Of a stretch of DNA of 64,000 bases, positions 43,540-53,366 are shown in pieces. Position numbers and translations under genes: made by a program. Source of the stretch: Comamonas endophytica (GTDB lineage: Bacteria; Pseudomonadota; Gammaproteobacteria; Burkholderiales; Burkholderiaceae_C); assembly GCF_023634805.2 (NCBI RefSeq), contig NZ_CP106882.1, forward strand, positions 124,001-188,000. Direction: 5' to 3'. The first letter of the stretch is position 1. Each line of letters begins with the position of its first letter. The notes below the pieces were generated by a model, which was not told the DNA's origin, made no database searches, and saw nothing but the letters and a program-made list of their open reading frames with translations.

Positions 43540-44988
43540 ATGCAATCACTTCCCTTGCTGCGCCATCCGCGGCTGCTGGCGCTGTGCGCGGCGCTGGCCC
43601 TGGCTGGCTGCGCCCAGACCGGGCCGGAGCACACGGCGCTGGCACCGATCACGCCCGCCGCTGCCGGCCTGGCCGATGCCTCCAGCGCCGCCGAGGCGCT
43701 GCCCACCGCATCGTGGTGGACCGCGCTGGGCGATCCGCGCCTGGATGCGCTGATCGTCCAGGCGCTGCAGGGCAACCCCAGCCTCGCTGCAAGCCACGCG
43801 CGTTTCGAGCGCGCTGCAGCGTTGGCCACGGCCAGCAGCACCGCAGGCCAGGCACATGCCACCCTCGGCATCGATGCCACGCGCCAGCACTACAGCGCCA
43901 ATGGCCTCGTGCCCGCGCCCATTGCCGGCAACACCTATGACAGCGGCAATGCGCAGGTCGGCCTGAGCTGGTCGCCCGATTTCTTCGGCCGCCATGCCGC
44001 CGAGCTCGAAGCGGCACTGGGCCAGGCGCGCGCCGCCCAGGCCGACAGCGCCGCCGCCGCCAACCAGCTGGCCGCCCAGGTCGCACGCAGCTATGTGGCG
44101 CTTGCCCGGCTGCTGGCCCAGCGCGAGGTCGCCACGCGCACCCTGGCGCAGCGCCAGCAGTTGCTGGATCTGAGCCAGCAGCGCACGCGCGCCGGCCTCG
44201 ACAGCCAGGTCGAGCTGACCCAGGCCGAAGCCGGGCTGCCCGACGCCAGCACGCAGATCGAGATGCTCGACGAGCAGATCACCCTGGCACGCCGCACGCT
44301 GGCCGTGCTGTGCGGCCAGGCGCCCGACGCACAGAGGGGCCTGCAGCCGCAGCTCGGCGCACTGGCACTGCAGCAGGTGCCCGCCGAGCTGGGCATCGAC
44401 CTGCTGGGCCGGCGCCCGGACATCGTCGCCGCGCGCTGGCGCGTCGAAGCCGCGGGCCAGGACATCGCCCGTGCGCGCGCCGACTTCTATCCCGACATCA
44501 GCCTCGGCGCCTTCATCGGCCTCAACGCCATCGGCCTGGACCAGCTGCTGCAGGGCAGCTCGCGCCAGATGGGCGTCACACCCGCGCTGCGCCTGCCGAT
44601 CTTCGAGGGCACGCGCCTGCGCGCCCAGCTGCGCGGCCGCGAAGCCGAACGCGACACGGCCATTGCGCAGTACAACGGCGCGGTGCTCGATGCCGTCAAG
44701 CAGGCGGGCGACGCGCTGGCCTCGGTGCAGTCGCTGGGCCGTCAGCAGCAGCTGCAGACCGAGTCGGTGCGCAAGGCCGAGCAGGCCTATGACTTTGCGC
44801 TGCAGCGCTACCGCGCCGGCCTGAGCGGCCAGATGGTCGTGCTTCAGACCGAGAGCCAGGTCATCGCCCAGCGCCGCCTGGCCGTGGACCTGCAGGCGCG
44901 CCAGCTCGACACCCGCATCGGCCTGATGCAGGCGCTGGGCGGCGGCTGGAGCGACACCACCGCGCAGCTGCAGGTGAGCCAACGCTGA
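43540..44988 (+). CDS. NodT-family outer-membrane efflux lipoprotein (EmrAB partner)
   Basis: A 482-residue OMF protein with a lipoprotein signal (lipobox LAGC, Cys24). Two TolC-like repeats with long coiled-coil segments follow, including NAQVGLSWSPDFFGRHAAELE, LIDLLGRRPDI-like LGIDLLGRRPDIVAARW and ARADFYPDISLGAFIGL. It forms the outer-membrane exit duct. Its position directly before emrA and emrB, 48 bases after marR, indicates a dedicated duct for this MFS tripartite pump. Confidence 0.93.
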   Translation: MQSLPLLRHPRLLALCAALALAGCAQTGPEHTALAPITPAAAGLADASSAAEALPTASWWTALGDPRLDALIVQALQGNPSLAASHARFERAAALATASSTAGQAHATLGIDATRQHYSANGLVPAPIAGNTYDSGNAQVGLSWSPDFFGRHAAELEAALGQARAAQADSAAAANQLAAQVARSYVALARLLAQREVATRTLAQRQQLLDLSQQRTRAGLDSQVELTQAEAGLPDASTQIEMLDEQITLARRTLAVLCGQAPDAQRGLQPQLGALALQQVPAELGIDLLGRRPDIVAARWRVEAAGQDIARARADFYPDISLGAFIGLNAIGLDQLLQGSSRQMGVTPALRLPIFEGTRLRAQLRGREAERDTAIAQYNGAVLDAVKQAGDALASVQSLGRQQQLQTESVRKAEQAYDFALQRYRAGLSGQMVVLQTESQVIAQRRLAVDLQARQLDTRIGLMQALGGGWSDTTAQLQVSQR

Positions 44989-45061
44989 TCCCAAGATTTC
45001 CCGACGGGCAGTCCGCTGCCCCGGACGCAAAAACCTTCGACATAACAAAGCGCCGATTTCC

Positions 45062-46330
45062 ATGACCGACACCAAACAACCCGCTGCCGCCCCCGCCGCT
45101 CCCGCTGCCGGCAACCCCCGTGCCCGCCGCAAGGGCCTGACCCTGATCGCCGCCGCCGTGGCCGTCGCCGGCCTCGGCTGGGGCGCCTGGCACTGGAGCC
45201 ACGGCCGCAACTTCGAGACCACCGACAACGCCTACGCCGCGGGCAACGTGGTGCAGATCACGCCGCAGCTGGGCGGCACCGTGGTCAGCATCGGCGCCGA
45301 CGACACCGACTATGTGCGCCCGGGCCAGCTGCTGGTGCAGCTCGACGCGTCCGATGCCCTGGTGGCGCTGGCGCAGTCCGAGGCGCAGCTGGCGCAGACC
45401 GTGCGCGAGGTGCGCGCGCTCTACGCCAACAACGCGCCTTTGCAGGCCCAGGTGGCGCTGCGCGAAGCCGAGCTGCAGCGCCTGGAAGCCGACGCGGCGC
45501 GCGCCCAGCAGGATGTGGCGCGCCGCCGCCCGCTGCTGGAAACCGGCGCCGTCGGCAAGGAAGAGTTCGAGCATGCGCAGACCCAGGCGACTGCCAGCCG
45601 CAATGCGGTGAACGCCGCCCAGGCCGCGGTGCGCGCCGCACGTGCACAGCTCACCGCCGCGCAGGCGCAGACCGAAGGCAGCACCGCGCAGGAGCACCCG
45701 AACGTGGTGCGCGCTGCGGCCAAGGTGCGCGAGTCGTACCTGGCGCTGCAGCGCACGCGCCTGCTGTCGCCCGTCGAAGGCCATGTCGCCAAGCGCGGCG
45801 TGCAGCTGGGCCAGCGCATTGCCGCGGGCGCACCGGTGATGACGGTGGTCGGCCTCAATGACCTCTGGGTCGATGCCAACTTCAAGGAAAGCCAGCTGGC
45901 CGGGCTGCGCATCGGCCAGCCGGCCGAAGTCACCGCCGATGTCTACGGCGACAAGGTGACCTACCACGGCAAGGTGCTGGGCCTGGGCGCGGGCACGGGC
46001 GCGGCGTTTGCGCTGCTGCCGGCGCAGAACGCCACCGGCAACTGGATCAAGGTGGTGCAGCGCGTGCCGGTGCGCATCGCGCTCGACCCCGCGGACCTCT
46101 CCAGCCACCCGCTGCGCGTGGGGCTGTCGATGGAGGCCAAGGTCGATGTGGGCAATCAGGAGGGAGCGGGTGCGGTGCTGGCCAGCGTGCCGCGCAGCGC
46201 GCCCGTGGCCTCGACCACAGTCTATGACACCGGCCTGAACGCCGCGGATGAGCGCATCGCGCGCATCGTTGCCGGTGAGGTCCTGCCTGCGCTGAAGGCG
46301 CTGCCGCCCGTGGCGACGACCGGCGTTTGA
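45062..46330 (+). CDS. EmrA/HlyD-family membrane fusion protein
   Basis: The 422-residue adaptor has a short cytoplasmic N-terminus, one TM helix (about 22-42), a lipoyl/barrel-sandwich domain (FETTDNAYAAGNVVQITPQ, VSIGADDTDYVRPGQLLVQL), a long alpha-hairpin (about 100-215) and a beta-barrel (LLSPVEGHVAKRGVQLGQRI, VVGLNDLWVDANFKESQLA). These are EmrA signatures. It bridges the EmrB-type transporter and the OMF across the periplasm. It lies 73 bases after the OMF gene and 20 before emrB. Confidence 0.93.
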   Translation: MTDTKQPAAAPAAPAAGNPRARRKGLTLIAAAVAVAGLGWGAWHWSHGRNFETTDNAYAAGNVVQITPQLGGTVVSIGADDTDYVRPGQLLVQLDASDALVALAQSEAQLAQTVREVRALYANNAPLQAQVALREAELQRLEADAARAQQDVARRRPLLETGAVGKEEFEHAQTQATASRNAVNAAQAAVRAARAQLTAAQAQTEGSTAQEHPNVVRAAAKVRESYLALQRTRLLSPVEGHVAKRGVQLGQRIAAGAPVMTVVGLNDLWVDANFKESQLAGLRIGQPAEVTADVYGDKVTYHGKVLGLGAGTGAAFALLPAQNATGNWIKVVQRVPVRIALDPADLSSHPLRVGLSMEAKVDVGNQEGAGAVLASVPRSAPVASTTVYDTGLNAADERIARIVAGEVLPALKALPPVATTGV

Positions 46331-46350
46331 GCAGGCAGGAAAGCATCCGC

Positions 46351-47946
46351 ATGAGTACCTCTTCCACCGCCCCCGCGGCGGCCCGCCCCGGCGCGCCTGC
46401 TCCGGCGCTGCGGCTGTCGCCGCTGCATGGCCCGGCGCTGCTGCTGGGCACCATGGCGCTGTCGCTGGCGACCTTCATGAACGTGCTGGATTCGTCGATT
46501 GCCAATGTGGCGATCCCGGCGATCTCCGGCGACCTGGGCGTGAGCCCGACCCAGGGCACCTGGGTCATCACCAGCTTCGGCGTGGCCAATGCGATCTCGG
46601 TGCCGTTGACCGGCTGGCTCACGCAGCGCTTCGGCGCGGTGCGGCTGTTCACCATGAGCGTGCTGCTGTTCGTTCTGACCTCGTGGCTGTGCGGCTTCGC
46701 CAATTCGCTGGAGATGCTGGTCTTCTTCCGCGTGCTGCAGGGCCTGGTGGCGGGGCCGATGATCCCGCTGTCGCAGACCCTGCTGCTGTCGAGCTACCCG
46801 GCGGCAATGGCCGGCACGGCGCTGGCGCTGTGGGGAGTGACGACGCTTGTCGCGCCCGTCGTGGGGCCGCTGCTGGGCGGCTGGATCACCGACAACATTT
46901 CCTGGCCCTGGATCTTCTACATCAACGTGCCGGTGGGCCTGTTTTCCGCGGCGCTCACCTGGGGCATCTACCGCCAGCGCGAAACGCCGACGCGCCGGCT
47001 GCCCATCGACACCGTGGGCCTGTCGCTGCTGGTGCTGTGGGTCGGCGCGCTGCAGCTGATGCTCGACAAGGGCAAGGAGCTCGACTGGTTCGCCTCGGGC
47101 GAGATCATCGCCATGGCGGTGGTGGCCGTGGTCGGCCTGGCGGTGTTCATCGTCTGGGAGCTGACCGAAGCACATCCGGTGGTGGACCTGCGGCTGTTCG
47201 CGCGGCGCAACTTCGCCGCGGGGTCGGTGGCGATGTCCGTGGCCTACGGGGTGTTCTTCGGCAACGTGGTGCTGATGCCGCTGTGGCTGCAGCAGTGGAT
47301 GGGCTACACCGCGACCTCGGCCGGCATGGCGCTCGCGCCGGTGGGGATCTTTGCCATCCTGCTGACGCCGCTGGTCGGCAAGAAGGTCGGCCAGTGGGAC
47401 CCGCGCAAGATGGCGACCGCCGCGTTTGTCGTGTTCGCGCTGGTGCTGTGGATGCGCTCGCATTTCACGACCGACACCGACTTCGCGCACATCCTGCTGC
47501 CCACGCTGATCCAGGGCGCGGCCATGGCGTTCTTCTTCATTCCGCTGACCACGCTGACGCTGGCCGGGCTGCCGCCGGAGCGCATTCCCGCCGCCGCGGG
47601 CTTGAGCAACTTCGTGCGCATCACGGCCGGCGCCATGGGCACCTCGATTGCCACCACGCTGTGGAGCGACCGCGCGACCATGCACCATGCGCATCTGACC
47701 GAGGGACTGGTCGAAGGCCAGGGGGTGTTTGGCGTGATGCTGCAGAACCTGCAGGCGTCAGGCCTGGGCAAGGAGCAGGCGCTGGTGCAGATCAACCGGT
47801 TGATCGACCAGCAGGCCTTCACGCGGGCGGCGGACGATATCTTTTTGGGATCGTCTTATCTGTTCCTGCTGTTGATTGGGCTGATCTGGCTGACGAAGCG
47901 GCCCACGCCTGGTACGGCAGGGGCGGATGCGGGTGGGGCGCACTGA
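46351..47946 (+). CDS. EmrB/QacA-family (DHA2, 14-TM) drug:H+ antiporter
   Basis: A 531-residue MFS exporter with about 14 hydrophobic helices. Signatures are NVLDSSIANVAIPAISGDLG (TM1, motif D1), the WVITSFGVANAISVPLTGWL segment, LSSYPAAMAGTALALWG, and the antiporter motif C-like GPLLGGWITDNISWPWIFYIN. I prefer ATG 46351 over the upstream TTG because AGGAAAG precedes it. With the preceding EmrA-like adaptor and OMF it makes a tripartite pump for hydrophobic drugs, repressed by MarR. Confidence 0.94.
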   Translation: MSTSSTAPAAARPGAPAPALRLSPLHGPALLLGTMALSLATFMNVLDSSIANVAIPAISGDLGVSPTQGTWVITSFGVANAISVPLTGWLTQRFGAVRLFTMSVLLFVLTSWLCGFANSLEMLVFFRVLQGLVAGPMIPLSQTLLLSSYPAAMAGTALALWGVTTLVAPVVGPLLGGWITDNISWPWIFYINVPVGLFSAALTWGIYRQRETPTRRLPIDTVGLSLLVLWVGALQLMLDKGKELDWFASGEIIAMAVVAVVGLAVFIVWELTEAHPVVDLRLFARRNFAAGSVAMSVAYGVFFGNVVLMPLWLQQWMGYTATSAGMALAPVGIFAILLTPLVGKKVGQWDPRKMATAAFVVFALVLWMRSHFTTDTDFAHILLPTLIQGAAMAFFFIPLTTLTLAGLPPERIPAAAGLSNFVRITAGAMGTSIATTLWSDRATMHHAHLTEGLVEGQGVFGVMLQNLQASGLGKEQALVQINRLIDQQAFTRAADDIFLGSSYLFLLLIGLIWLTKRPTPGTAGADAGGAH

Positions 47947-47973
47947 GAGGTGTATGGGGTGCTGCGTCCCAAT

Positions 47974-48102
47974 CCGTTCGTCATGAGCCTGTCGAAGGAT
48001 GAAGGGCCTGAGCACGAGTTTCTGGCGAAAGCTCCGCAGGGAAGCCTCCGCCTGGTACTTGAGGTAGGGACGTCCATCCTTCGACAAGCTCAGGACGAAC
48101 GG
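47974..48102. repeat. REP-like repeat, copy 5 (two half-elements)
   Basis: CCGTTCGT then ATGAGCCTGTCGAAGG (47974-47998) and CCTTCGACAAGCTCAGG (48078-48094) followed by ACGAACGG are inverted partners 80 bases apart. They lie between convergent emrB and PRC-barrel genes. The flank GACGTCCAT before the second element is the same as before copy 1. Confidence 0.75.
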
Positions 48103-48161
48103 TTTAGTAGACGCTGCGTCCCGATCCGTTCGTCCAGAGCCTCGCCCCCATCAAGTCCGCC

Positions 48162-48518
48162 TCAGAGATAAGGCACGCCGTAGTAATCATTCACCCGGCG
48201 CCCATAATCGTCGGTGTACTCGGGCCCGTCATCGCGCGCATAGCGCGGCGCGCCTTCGAGCTGTTCGCGCGCCAGCGACACGACATAGCCGCCCATCTCG
48301 GGCTCGTACTTGAGCGTGTTCCAGGGCAGTGGATAGCGGTCGGTGCCGATGCCCAGGAAGCCGCCGAATTCCATGACGGCATAGCGCACCTGGCCGGAGA
48401 TCTTGTCGATCACCAGGGTCTCGATGGTGCCGAGCTTCTCGCCGGCCGGGTTGTAGACATTGGTGCCGTTGACGCGGTCGGACGAGATGACGCTGGAGAT
48501 GGTATTGGGGGTGTTCAT
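48162..48518 (-). CDS. PRC-barrel domain protein
   Basis: A 118-residue protein from ATG 48518 (MNTPNTISSVISSDRVNGTN). The PRC-barrel is visible in VYNPAGEKLGTIETLVIDK and YAVMEFGGFLGIGTDRYPLPWNTLKY, followed by an acidic, tyrosine-rich tail. Stand-alone PRC-barrel proteins bind partners or RNA and are often stress-induced; the specific role is unknown. It is a short single-gene unit between two efflux operons. Confidence 0.9.
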   Translation of the reverse strand: MNTPNTISSVISSDRVNGTNVYNPAGEKLGTIETLVIDKISGQVRYAVMEFGGFLGIGTDRYPLPWNTLKYEPEMGGYVVSLAREQLEGAPRYARDDGPEYTDDYGRRVNDYYGVPYL

Positions 48519-48652
48519 ACGTTTCCTTTGCGTGAGTGAAGGGATGGCTTCAAACCCCAAGGCTATCGTTCGCCAGGCGCCGCCAGGGTAGTCAGCGGGC
48601 CGGCAGCCGCGTAGGAAACAACCAGCGCGCTCCTGCGTCCTCCTGCGCCCTG

Positions 48653-50128
48653 CTACGCTGGCGCCCCGCTTTGCTCCCAGCTGCCGCCCAGCGCGCGGAT
48701 CAGCATCACGGTGCCGGTGTACTGTGCGGTGCGCACCTGCAGCGCATTGCGCCGCTGGCGCAGCGCGTTGCGCCGGGCGTCCAGCAGCTCCAGTTGGCTC
48801 ACATAGCCATTGCGCCAGCGCACATCGGACAGATGGCTTGCGCGCTCCGCCGATCGCACCGACTGCTCCAGCACCTCGGATTGCGCGGCCAGCAGGCGCA
48901 GCGCGCTGAGCTGGTCCTCCACATCGCGCAAGGCGGTGAGCACCTGGCCGCGCTGCGCGGCCACCGCCGCTTCCAGCCGCGCCTTTGCGCCCTCCTCCTG
49001 CGCCGCGCGCCGCCCGCCGTCGAACAACGGCAGCGACAGCAGCGCATTCAGGCCCCAGGAGCGCGCGGACCAGCGCAGCAGATCGCCCAGCTCGGGCGAG
49101 GCATAGCCTCCCTGCGCCGTCAGCGCGATATCCGGGAACCACGCCGCCTGGGCGATGCCCACACGCGCCAGTTCGGCCTGCACGGTGGCCTGCGCGGCCG
49201 CGACATCGGGACGGCGCGCCAGCACCGCGGCAGGAACGCCTGCGGGAATCACCGGCAGCGTGGCCTGGGCAGCGCCCTCGGGCAACTCGAGGCGGCCCGC
49301 GATATCCCCGGCCAGCAGCGCCAGCGCATGGGCCAGCGCCGCCTGCTGGCGATCGAGCGCCAGCAGCTCCGATTCGGTCGCCGAGACTTCGGTCTGCATG
49401 CGCGCGACATCCAGCTCCGCCGCATCGCCCGCCTGGGCCCGGCGTGTGGTCAGGCGCAGGCTGTCGCGGTAGATATCCAGGCTTTGCGCCACCAGCGCGC
49501 GTTCGGCCTGCACCGCGCGCAGCTGCAGATAGGTCTGGGCGACATCGGCCTGCACCATCAGCCGGGTGCTCTGCAGCAAGGCGGCGCGCGCCTGGGCATC
49601 GAGCAGCGCCGCTTCGCTGGCGCGCGACAGCCGGCCCGAGAGATCGACTTCGTACGACAGGTTCAGGCCGGCCGTGCCCAGCGTTGCCGGGGATGCTCCA
49701 TTGGCAAACTGGGCGCCCGCCTGGCGGGCCACGCCTGCGGACGCACCGAGCTGCGGCAGGCGCTGCGCATCGGCCGAACGCAGCAGCGCGCGCGCTTCGG
49801 CCAGCCGCGCCGCCGCCTGCTGGATATCGGTATTGGCATCGCCCGCGCGCTCGACCAGCGCCGTCAGCTGCGCGTCGCCAAAGGCCAGCCACCAGGCGCC
49901 GCGTGGCTGCGCTTCGGTGGCCGCGGCGGCCGATGCCGCGCCGGCCGATGCCGCGGCGGCCGATGTGCCGCTGAAGTCCGCCGGCACGGCGACGCCCGCA
50001 TGCTCGGCCGGCATCGGCAGCGCACTGGCGCAACCGGCCAGCACCAGCGCGGCCAACAGGGGGGTCAACAGCGCCTTGGAGGGAAAAGTCTTGATGGCCT
50101 GCATCGCATGGCTCCTGTTCTTATTCAT
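48653..50128 (-). CDS. NodT-family outer-membrane efflux lipoprotein (RND partner)
   Basis: A 491-residue OMF protein whose ATG 50128 overlaps the RND pump stop by eight bases; ATG 50104 is an alternative. It has lipobox VLAGC, then TolC-like repeats with LSYEVDLSGRLSRASEAALL, ARRPDVAAAQATVQAELARVGIAQA and LFDGGRRAAQEEG. It forms the outer-membrane channel of the adjacent RND system. Glycine/alanine-rich low-complexity sequence (SAAAASAGAASAAAATEA) follows the signal. Confidence 0.93.
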   Translation of the reverse strand: MNKNRSHAMQAIKTFPSKALLTPLLAALVLAGCASALPMPAEHAGVAVPADFSGTSAAAASAGAASAAAATEAQPRGAWWLAFGDAQLTALVERAGDANTDIQQAAARLAEARALLRSADAQRLPQLGASAGVARQAGAQFANGASPATLGTAGLNLSYEVDLSGRLSRASEAALLDAQARAALLQSTRLMVQADVAQTYLQLRAVQAERALVAQSLDIYRDSLRLTTRRAQAGDAAELDVARMQTEVSATESELLALDRQQAALAHALALLAGDIAGRLELPEGAAQATLPVIPAGVPAAVLARRPDVAAAQATVQAELARVGIAQAAWFPDIALTAQGGYASPELGDLLRWSARSWGLNALLSLPLFDGGRRAAQEEGAKARLEAAVAAQRGQVLTALRDVEDQLSALRLLAAQSEVLEQSVRSAERASHLSDVRWRNGYVSQLELLDARRNALRQRRNALQVRTAQYTGTVMLIRALGGSWEQSGAPA

Positions 50129-53100
50129 GGTTGCCTCGCGGCGCGGCCAGCACGGGATGCGCCACGGCGCCCGACCCGGCGGTATCGGTGGAGGGGTGCT
50201 GCAGCAGCGGCCGGTTGCCCGCCATGCGCCGCAGCAGCACATAGAACACCGGCGTGAGGAACAGGCCGAAGGCCGTGACACCGATCATTCCAAAGAACAC
50301 CGCCACGCCCATCGCGCTGCGCATCTCGGCGCCCGCGCCCGTGGCCAGCACCAGGGGCAGCACGCCCATGACGAAAGCCAGCGAGGTCATCAGGATCGGG
50401 CGCAGGCGCAGCCGGCTGGCTTCGATCGCGGCCTGCACGGGCGTGCGCCCGGCGAACTCCAGCTCGCGTGCGAACTCCACGATCAGGATGGCGTTCTTGG
50501 CCGACAGCCCGACCAGCACGATCAGCCCGATCTGCGTGAACACGTTGTTGTCGCCGCCGCTGAGCCACACGCCGGTCATCGCGGCCAGCAGGCCCATCGG
50601 CACGATCAGGATGATGGCGATGGGCAGCGTCAGGCTTTCATACTGCGCGGCCAGCACCAGGAACACCAGCAGGATCGCCAGCGGAAACACCAGCAGCGCG
50701 GAATTGCCGGCCAGGATCTCCTGGTAGGTCAGCTCGGTCCATTCGAAGCCGATGCCCTTCGGCAGCGTCTCGGCCGCCACGCGCTCGATGGCCGCCTGCG
50801 CCTGGCCCGAGGAGAAGCCGGGCGCGGGTCCGCCGCTCACATCCGCGGAGAGAAAGCCGTTGTAGCGCATGGCACGTTCCGGCCCGAAGCTGGGCTCGAG
50901 CTTCATCAGCGCCGACAGCGGAACCATCTGGCCCGTGGTCGAGCGCACCTGCAGCAGCCCCACATCCTCGGCGCGCGCGCGGTAGGCGGCGTCGGCCTGC
51001 ACGCGCACGCTGTAGGTGCGCCCGAACTGGTTGAAGTCGTTGGCGTAGAGGCTGCCCAGATAGATCTGCAGCGTCTCGAAGATGTCCGTCACCGGCACGC
51101 CGAGCTGGCGCGCCTTGGTGCGGTCGATATTCGCGTAGAGCTGCGGCACATTGACCTGCCAGCTGGTGAACAGTCCGGCCAGCTCGGGCGTCTGGTAGGC
51201 CTTGTCCATGAAGGCCTTGACGGCCGCATCCATGGCTTCGTAGCCCAGCGAGGCACGGTCCTCGATCTGCAGCTTGAAGCCGCCGGTGGTGCCCAGGCCC
51301 GCCACGGGCGGCGGCGGGAACAGCGCAATGAAGGCTTCCTGGATGCCGCCGAAGGCCTGGTTCAGCTGCCCGGCCACCGCCGCGCCGCTTTGGTCGGCGC
51401 GGGTGCGCTCGGCAAAGGGCTTGAGCGTGACGAACACCACGCCCGAATTCGAGCTGTTGGTGAAGCCGTTGATCGACAGGCCAGTGAAGGCCAGCGCATC
51501 CTCGACGTTCGGGTTCTGCTTGACGATCTCGCCCATGCGGCGGATCACTTCGTCGGTGCGGTCGAGCGTGGCGCCATCGGGCAGCTGCGCGAAGCCCACC
51601 AGGTACTGCTTGTCCTGCGCCGGCACGAAGCCGCCGGGCACGAGCTTGAACAGGCCCCAGGTGGCGCCGACCAGCACCAGGTAGATCGCCAGCATCAGCG
51701 CCTTGCGGCCGATGACGCGCTGCACGCCGCCGCTGTAGGCGTCGGAGCCGCGCTGGAACAGGCGGTTGAAGCGCGCGAAGAAACCGCCCAGCACGCGGTC
51801 CATGCCGCGCGTCAGCGCATCCTTGGGCGCGCCATGGCCCTTGAGCAGCAGCGCGCTGAGCGCGGGCGCCAGCGTCAGCGAATTGATCGCCGAGATCACC
51901 GTCGAGATCGCGATGGTCACGGCGAACTGGCGGTAGAACTGCCCGGTGAGACCGCTGATGAAGGCCAGCGGCACGAACACCGCGACCAGCACCAGCGCGA
52001 TCGCGATGATCGGCCCGGAGACCTCGCGCATCGCGCGATACGTCGCTTCGCGCGGCGACAGGCCCATCTCGATATTGCGCTCGACGTTCTCCACCACCAC
52101 GATGGCGTCATCGACCACGATGCCGATCGCCAGCACCAGCCCGAACAGGCTCAGCGCATTGATGGAGAAACCCAGCAGGTGCAGCACGGCGAAGGTGCCG
52201 ACCACCGACACCGGCACCGCCAGCAGCGGAATGATCGAGGCGCGCCAGGTCTGCAGGAACAGCACCACGACCAGCACCACCAGCGCCACGGCTTCGAGCA
52301 GCGTCGTGATCACCGAGCGGATCGAGGCGCGCACGAACTGCGTCGGATCATAGGCGATGCGGAACTCCACGCCCTCGGGCATGTTCTTCTGCAGCTCGGC
52401 CATGGTGGCACGCACATGGGCCGAGATGTCGAGCGCATTCGAGCCGGGAGCCTGGAACACGCCCATGCCGACGGCCGGCTCGTTGTTGAGCAGCGAGCGC
52501 AGCGCGTAGTCGGCGGCGCCGAGCTCCAGGCGCGCCACGTCGCGCAGCCGGGTGACTGCGCCATCGGCACCGGTCTTGACGATGATGTCGCCGAACTCCT
52601 CCTCGGTCTGCAGCCGGCCCTGGGCATTGATCGACAGCTGCAGGTCCACGCCGGGCAGCCCGGGCGAGGCGCCCACCACGCCGGCCGCGGCCTGCACGTT
52701 CTGGCCGCGGATCGCGGCCACCACATCGGCCGCCGACAGCCCGCGCTGCGCGACCTTCTGCGGGTCGAGCCAGGCGCGCATGGCGTAGTCGCCGCCGCCG
52801 AAGATCTGCACCTGGCCCACGCCCTCGATGCGCGCCAGCCGGTCCTTGGCGTTGAGCACCGCGTAGTTGCGCAGGTAGTCGATGTCATAGCGGCCGTTGG
52901 GCGAGACCAGGTGCACGACCATGGTCAGGTCGGGCGCGCTCTTGACGGTGGTGATACCCAGCCGGCGCACCTCCTCGGGCAGGCGCGGCTCGGCCTGAGA
53001 GACGCGGTTCTGCACCAGTTGCTGCGCCTTGTCCGGGTCGGTGCCCAGCGCGAAGGTGACGGTGAGCGTCATCACGCCGTCGGTGGTCGCCTGGCTGCCC

Positions 53101-53339
53101 ATGTAGAGCATGCCCTCGACGCCGTTGATCGACTCCTCGAGCGGCGTGGCCACCGTCTCGGCAATTACCTTGGGGCTCGCACCGGGGTACTGCGCGCGCA
53201 CCACCACGGAAGGCGGCGCGACCTCGGGGTATTCCGAGATCGGCAGCGCGCGCAGCGCGATCAGGCCGGCCAGGAAGATCAGCACCGACAGCACGCCGGC
53301 AAAGATCGGGCGGTCGATGAAAAAGCGGGAAAGATTCAT
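50121..53339 (-). CDS. RND multidrug efflux permease (HAE1, AcrB/MexB type)
   Basis: The 1072-residue permease has 12 TM helices and two large periplasmic loops. It opens MNLSRFFIDRPIFAGVLSVLIFLAG. The proton-relay TM4 segment GIVVDDAIVVVENVERNIE has the paired aspartates, and LTVTFALGTDPDKAQQLVQNRV and LVFLVLAAQYESL are HAE1 hallmarks. It exports amphiphilic drugs or solvents using proton motive force. It lies between the adaptor and OMF genes in the usual adaptor-pump-duct order. Confidence 0.96.
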   Translation of the reverse strand: MNLSRFFIDRPIFAGVLSVLIFLAGLIALRALPISEYPEVAPPSVVVRAQYPGASPKVIAETVATPLEESINGVEGMLYMGSQATTDGVMTLTVTFALGTDPDKAQQLVQNRVSQAEPRLPEEVRRLGITTVKSAPDLTMVVHLVSPNGRYDIDYLRNYAVLNAKDRLARIEGVGQVQIFGGGDYAMRAWLDPQKVAQRGLSAADVVAAIRGQNVQAAAGVVGASPGLPGVDLQLSINAQGRLQTEEEFGDIIVKTGADGAVTRLRDVARLELGAADYALRSLLNNEPAVGMGVFQAPGSNALDISAHVRATMAELQKNMPEGVEFRIAYDPTQFVRASIRSVITTLLEAVALVVLVVVLFLQTWRASIIPLLAVPVSVVGTFAVLHLLGFSINALSLFGLVLAIGIVVDDAIVVVENVERNIEMGLSPREATYRAMREVSGPIIAIALVLVAVFVPLAFISGLTGQFYRQFAVTIAISTVISAINSLTLAPALSALLLKGHGAPKDALTRGMDRVLGGFFARFNRLFQRGSDAYSGGVQRVIGRKALMLAIYLVLVGATWGLFKLVPGGFVPAQDKQYLVGFAQLPDGATLDRTDEVIRRMGEIVKQNPNVEDALAFTGLSINGFTNSSNSGVVFVTLKPFAERTRADQSGAAVAGQLNQAFGGIQEAFIALFPPPPVAGLGTTGGFKLQIEDRASLGYEAMDAAVKAFMDKAYQTPELAGLFTSWQVNVPQLYANIDRTKARQLGVPVTDIFETLQIYLGSLYANDFNQFGRTYSVRVQADAAYRARAEDVGLLQVRSTTGQMVPLSALMKLEPSFGPERAMRYNGFLSADVSGGPAPGFSSGQAQAAIERVAAETLPKGIGFEWTELTYQEILAGNSALLVFPLAILLVFLVLAAQYESLTLPIAIILIVPMGLLAAMTGVWLSGGDNNVFTQIGLIVLVGLSAKNAILIVEFARELEFAGRTPVQAAIEASRLRLRPILMTSLAFVMGVLPLVLATGAGAEMRSAMGVAVFFGMIGVTAFGLFLTPVFYVLLRRMAGNRPLLQHPSTDTAGSGAVAHPVLAAPRGNHE

Positions 53340-53366
53340 GATGTTCTTCTTGTGGATTCAGCACGC

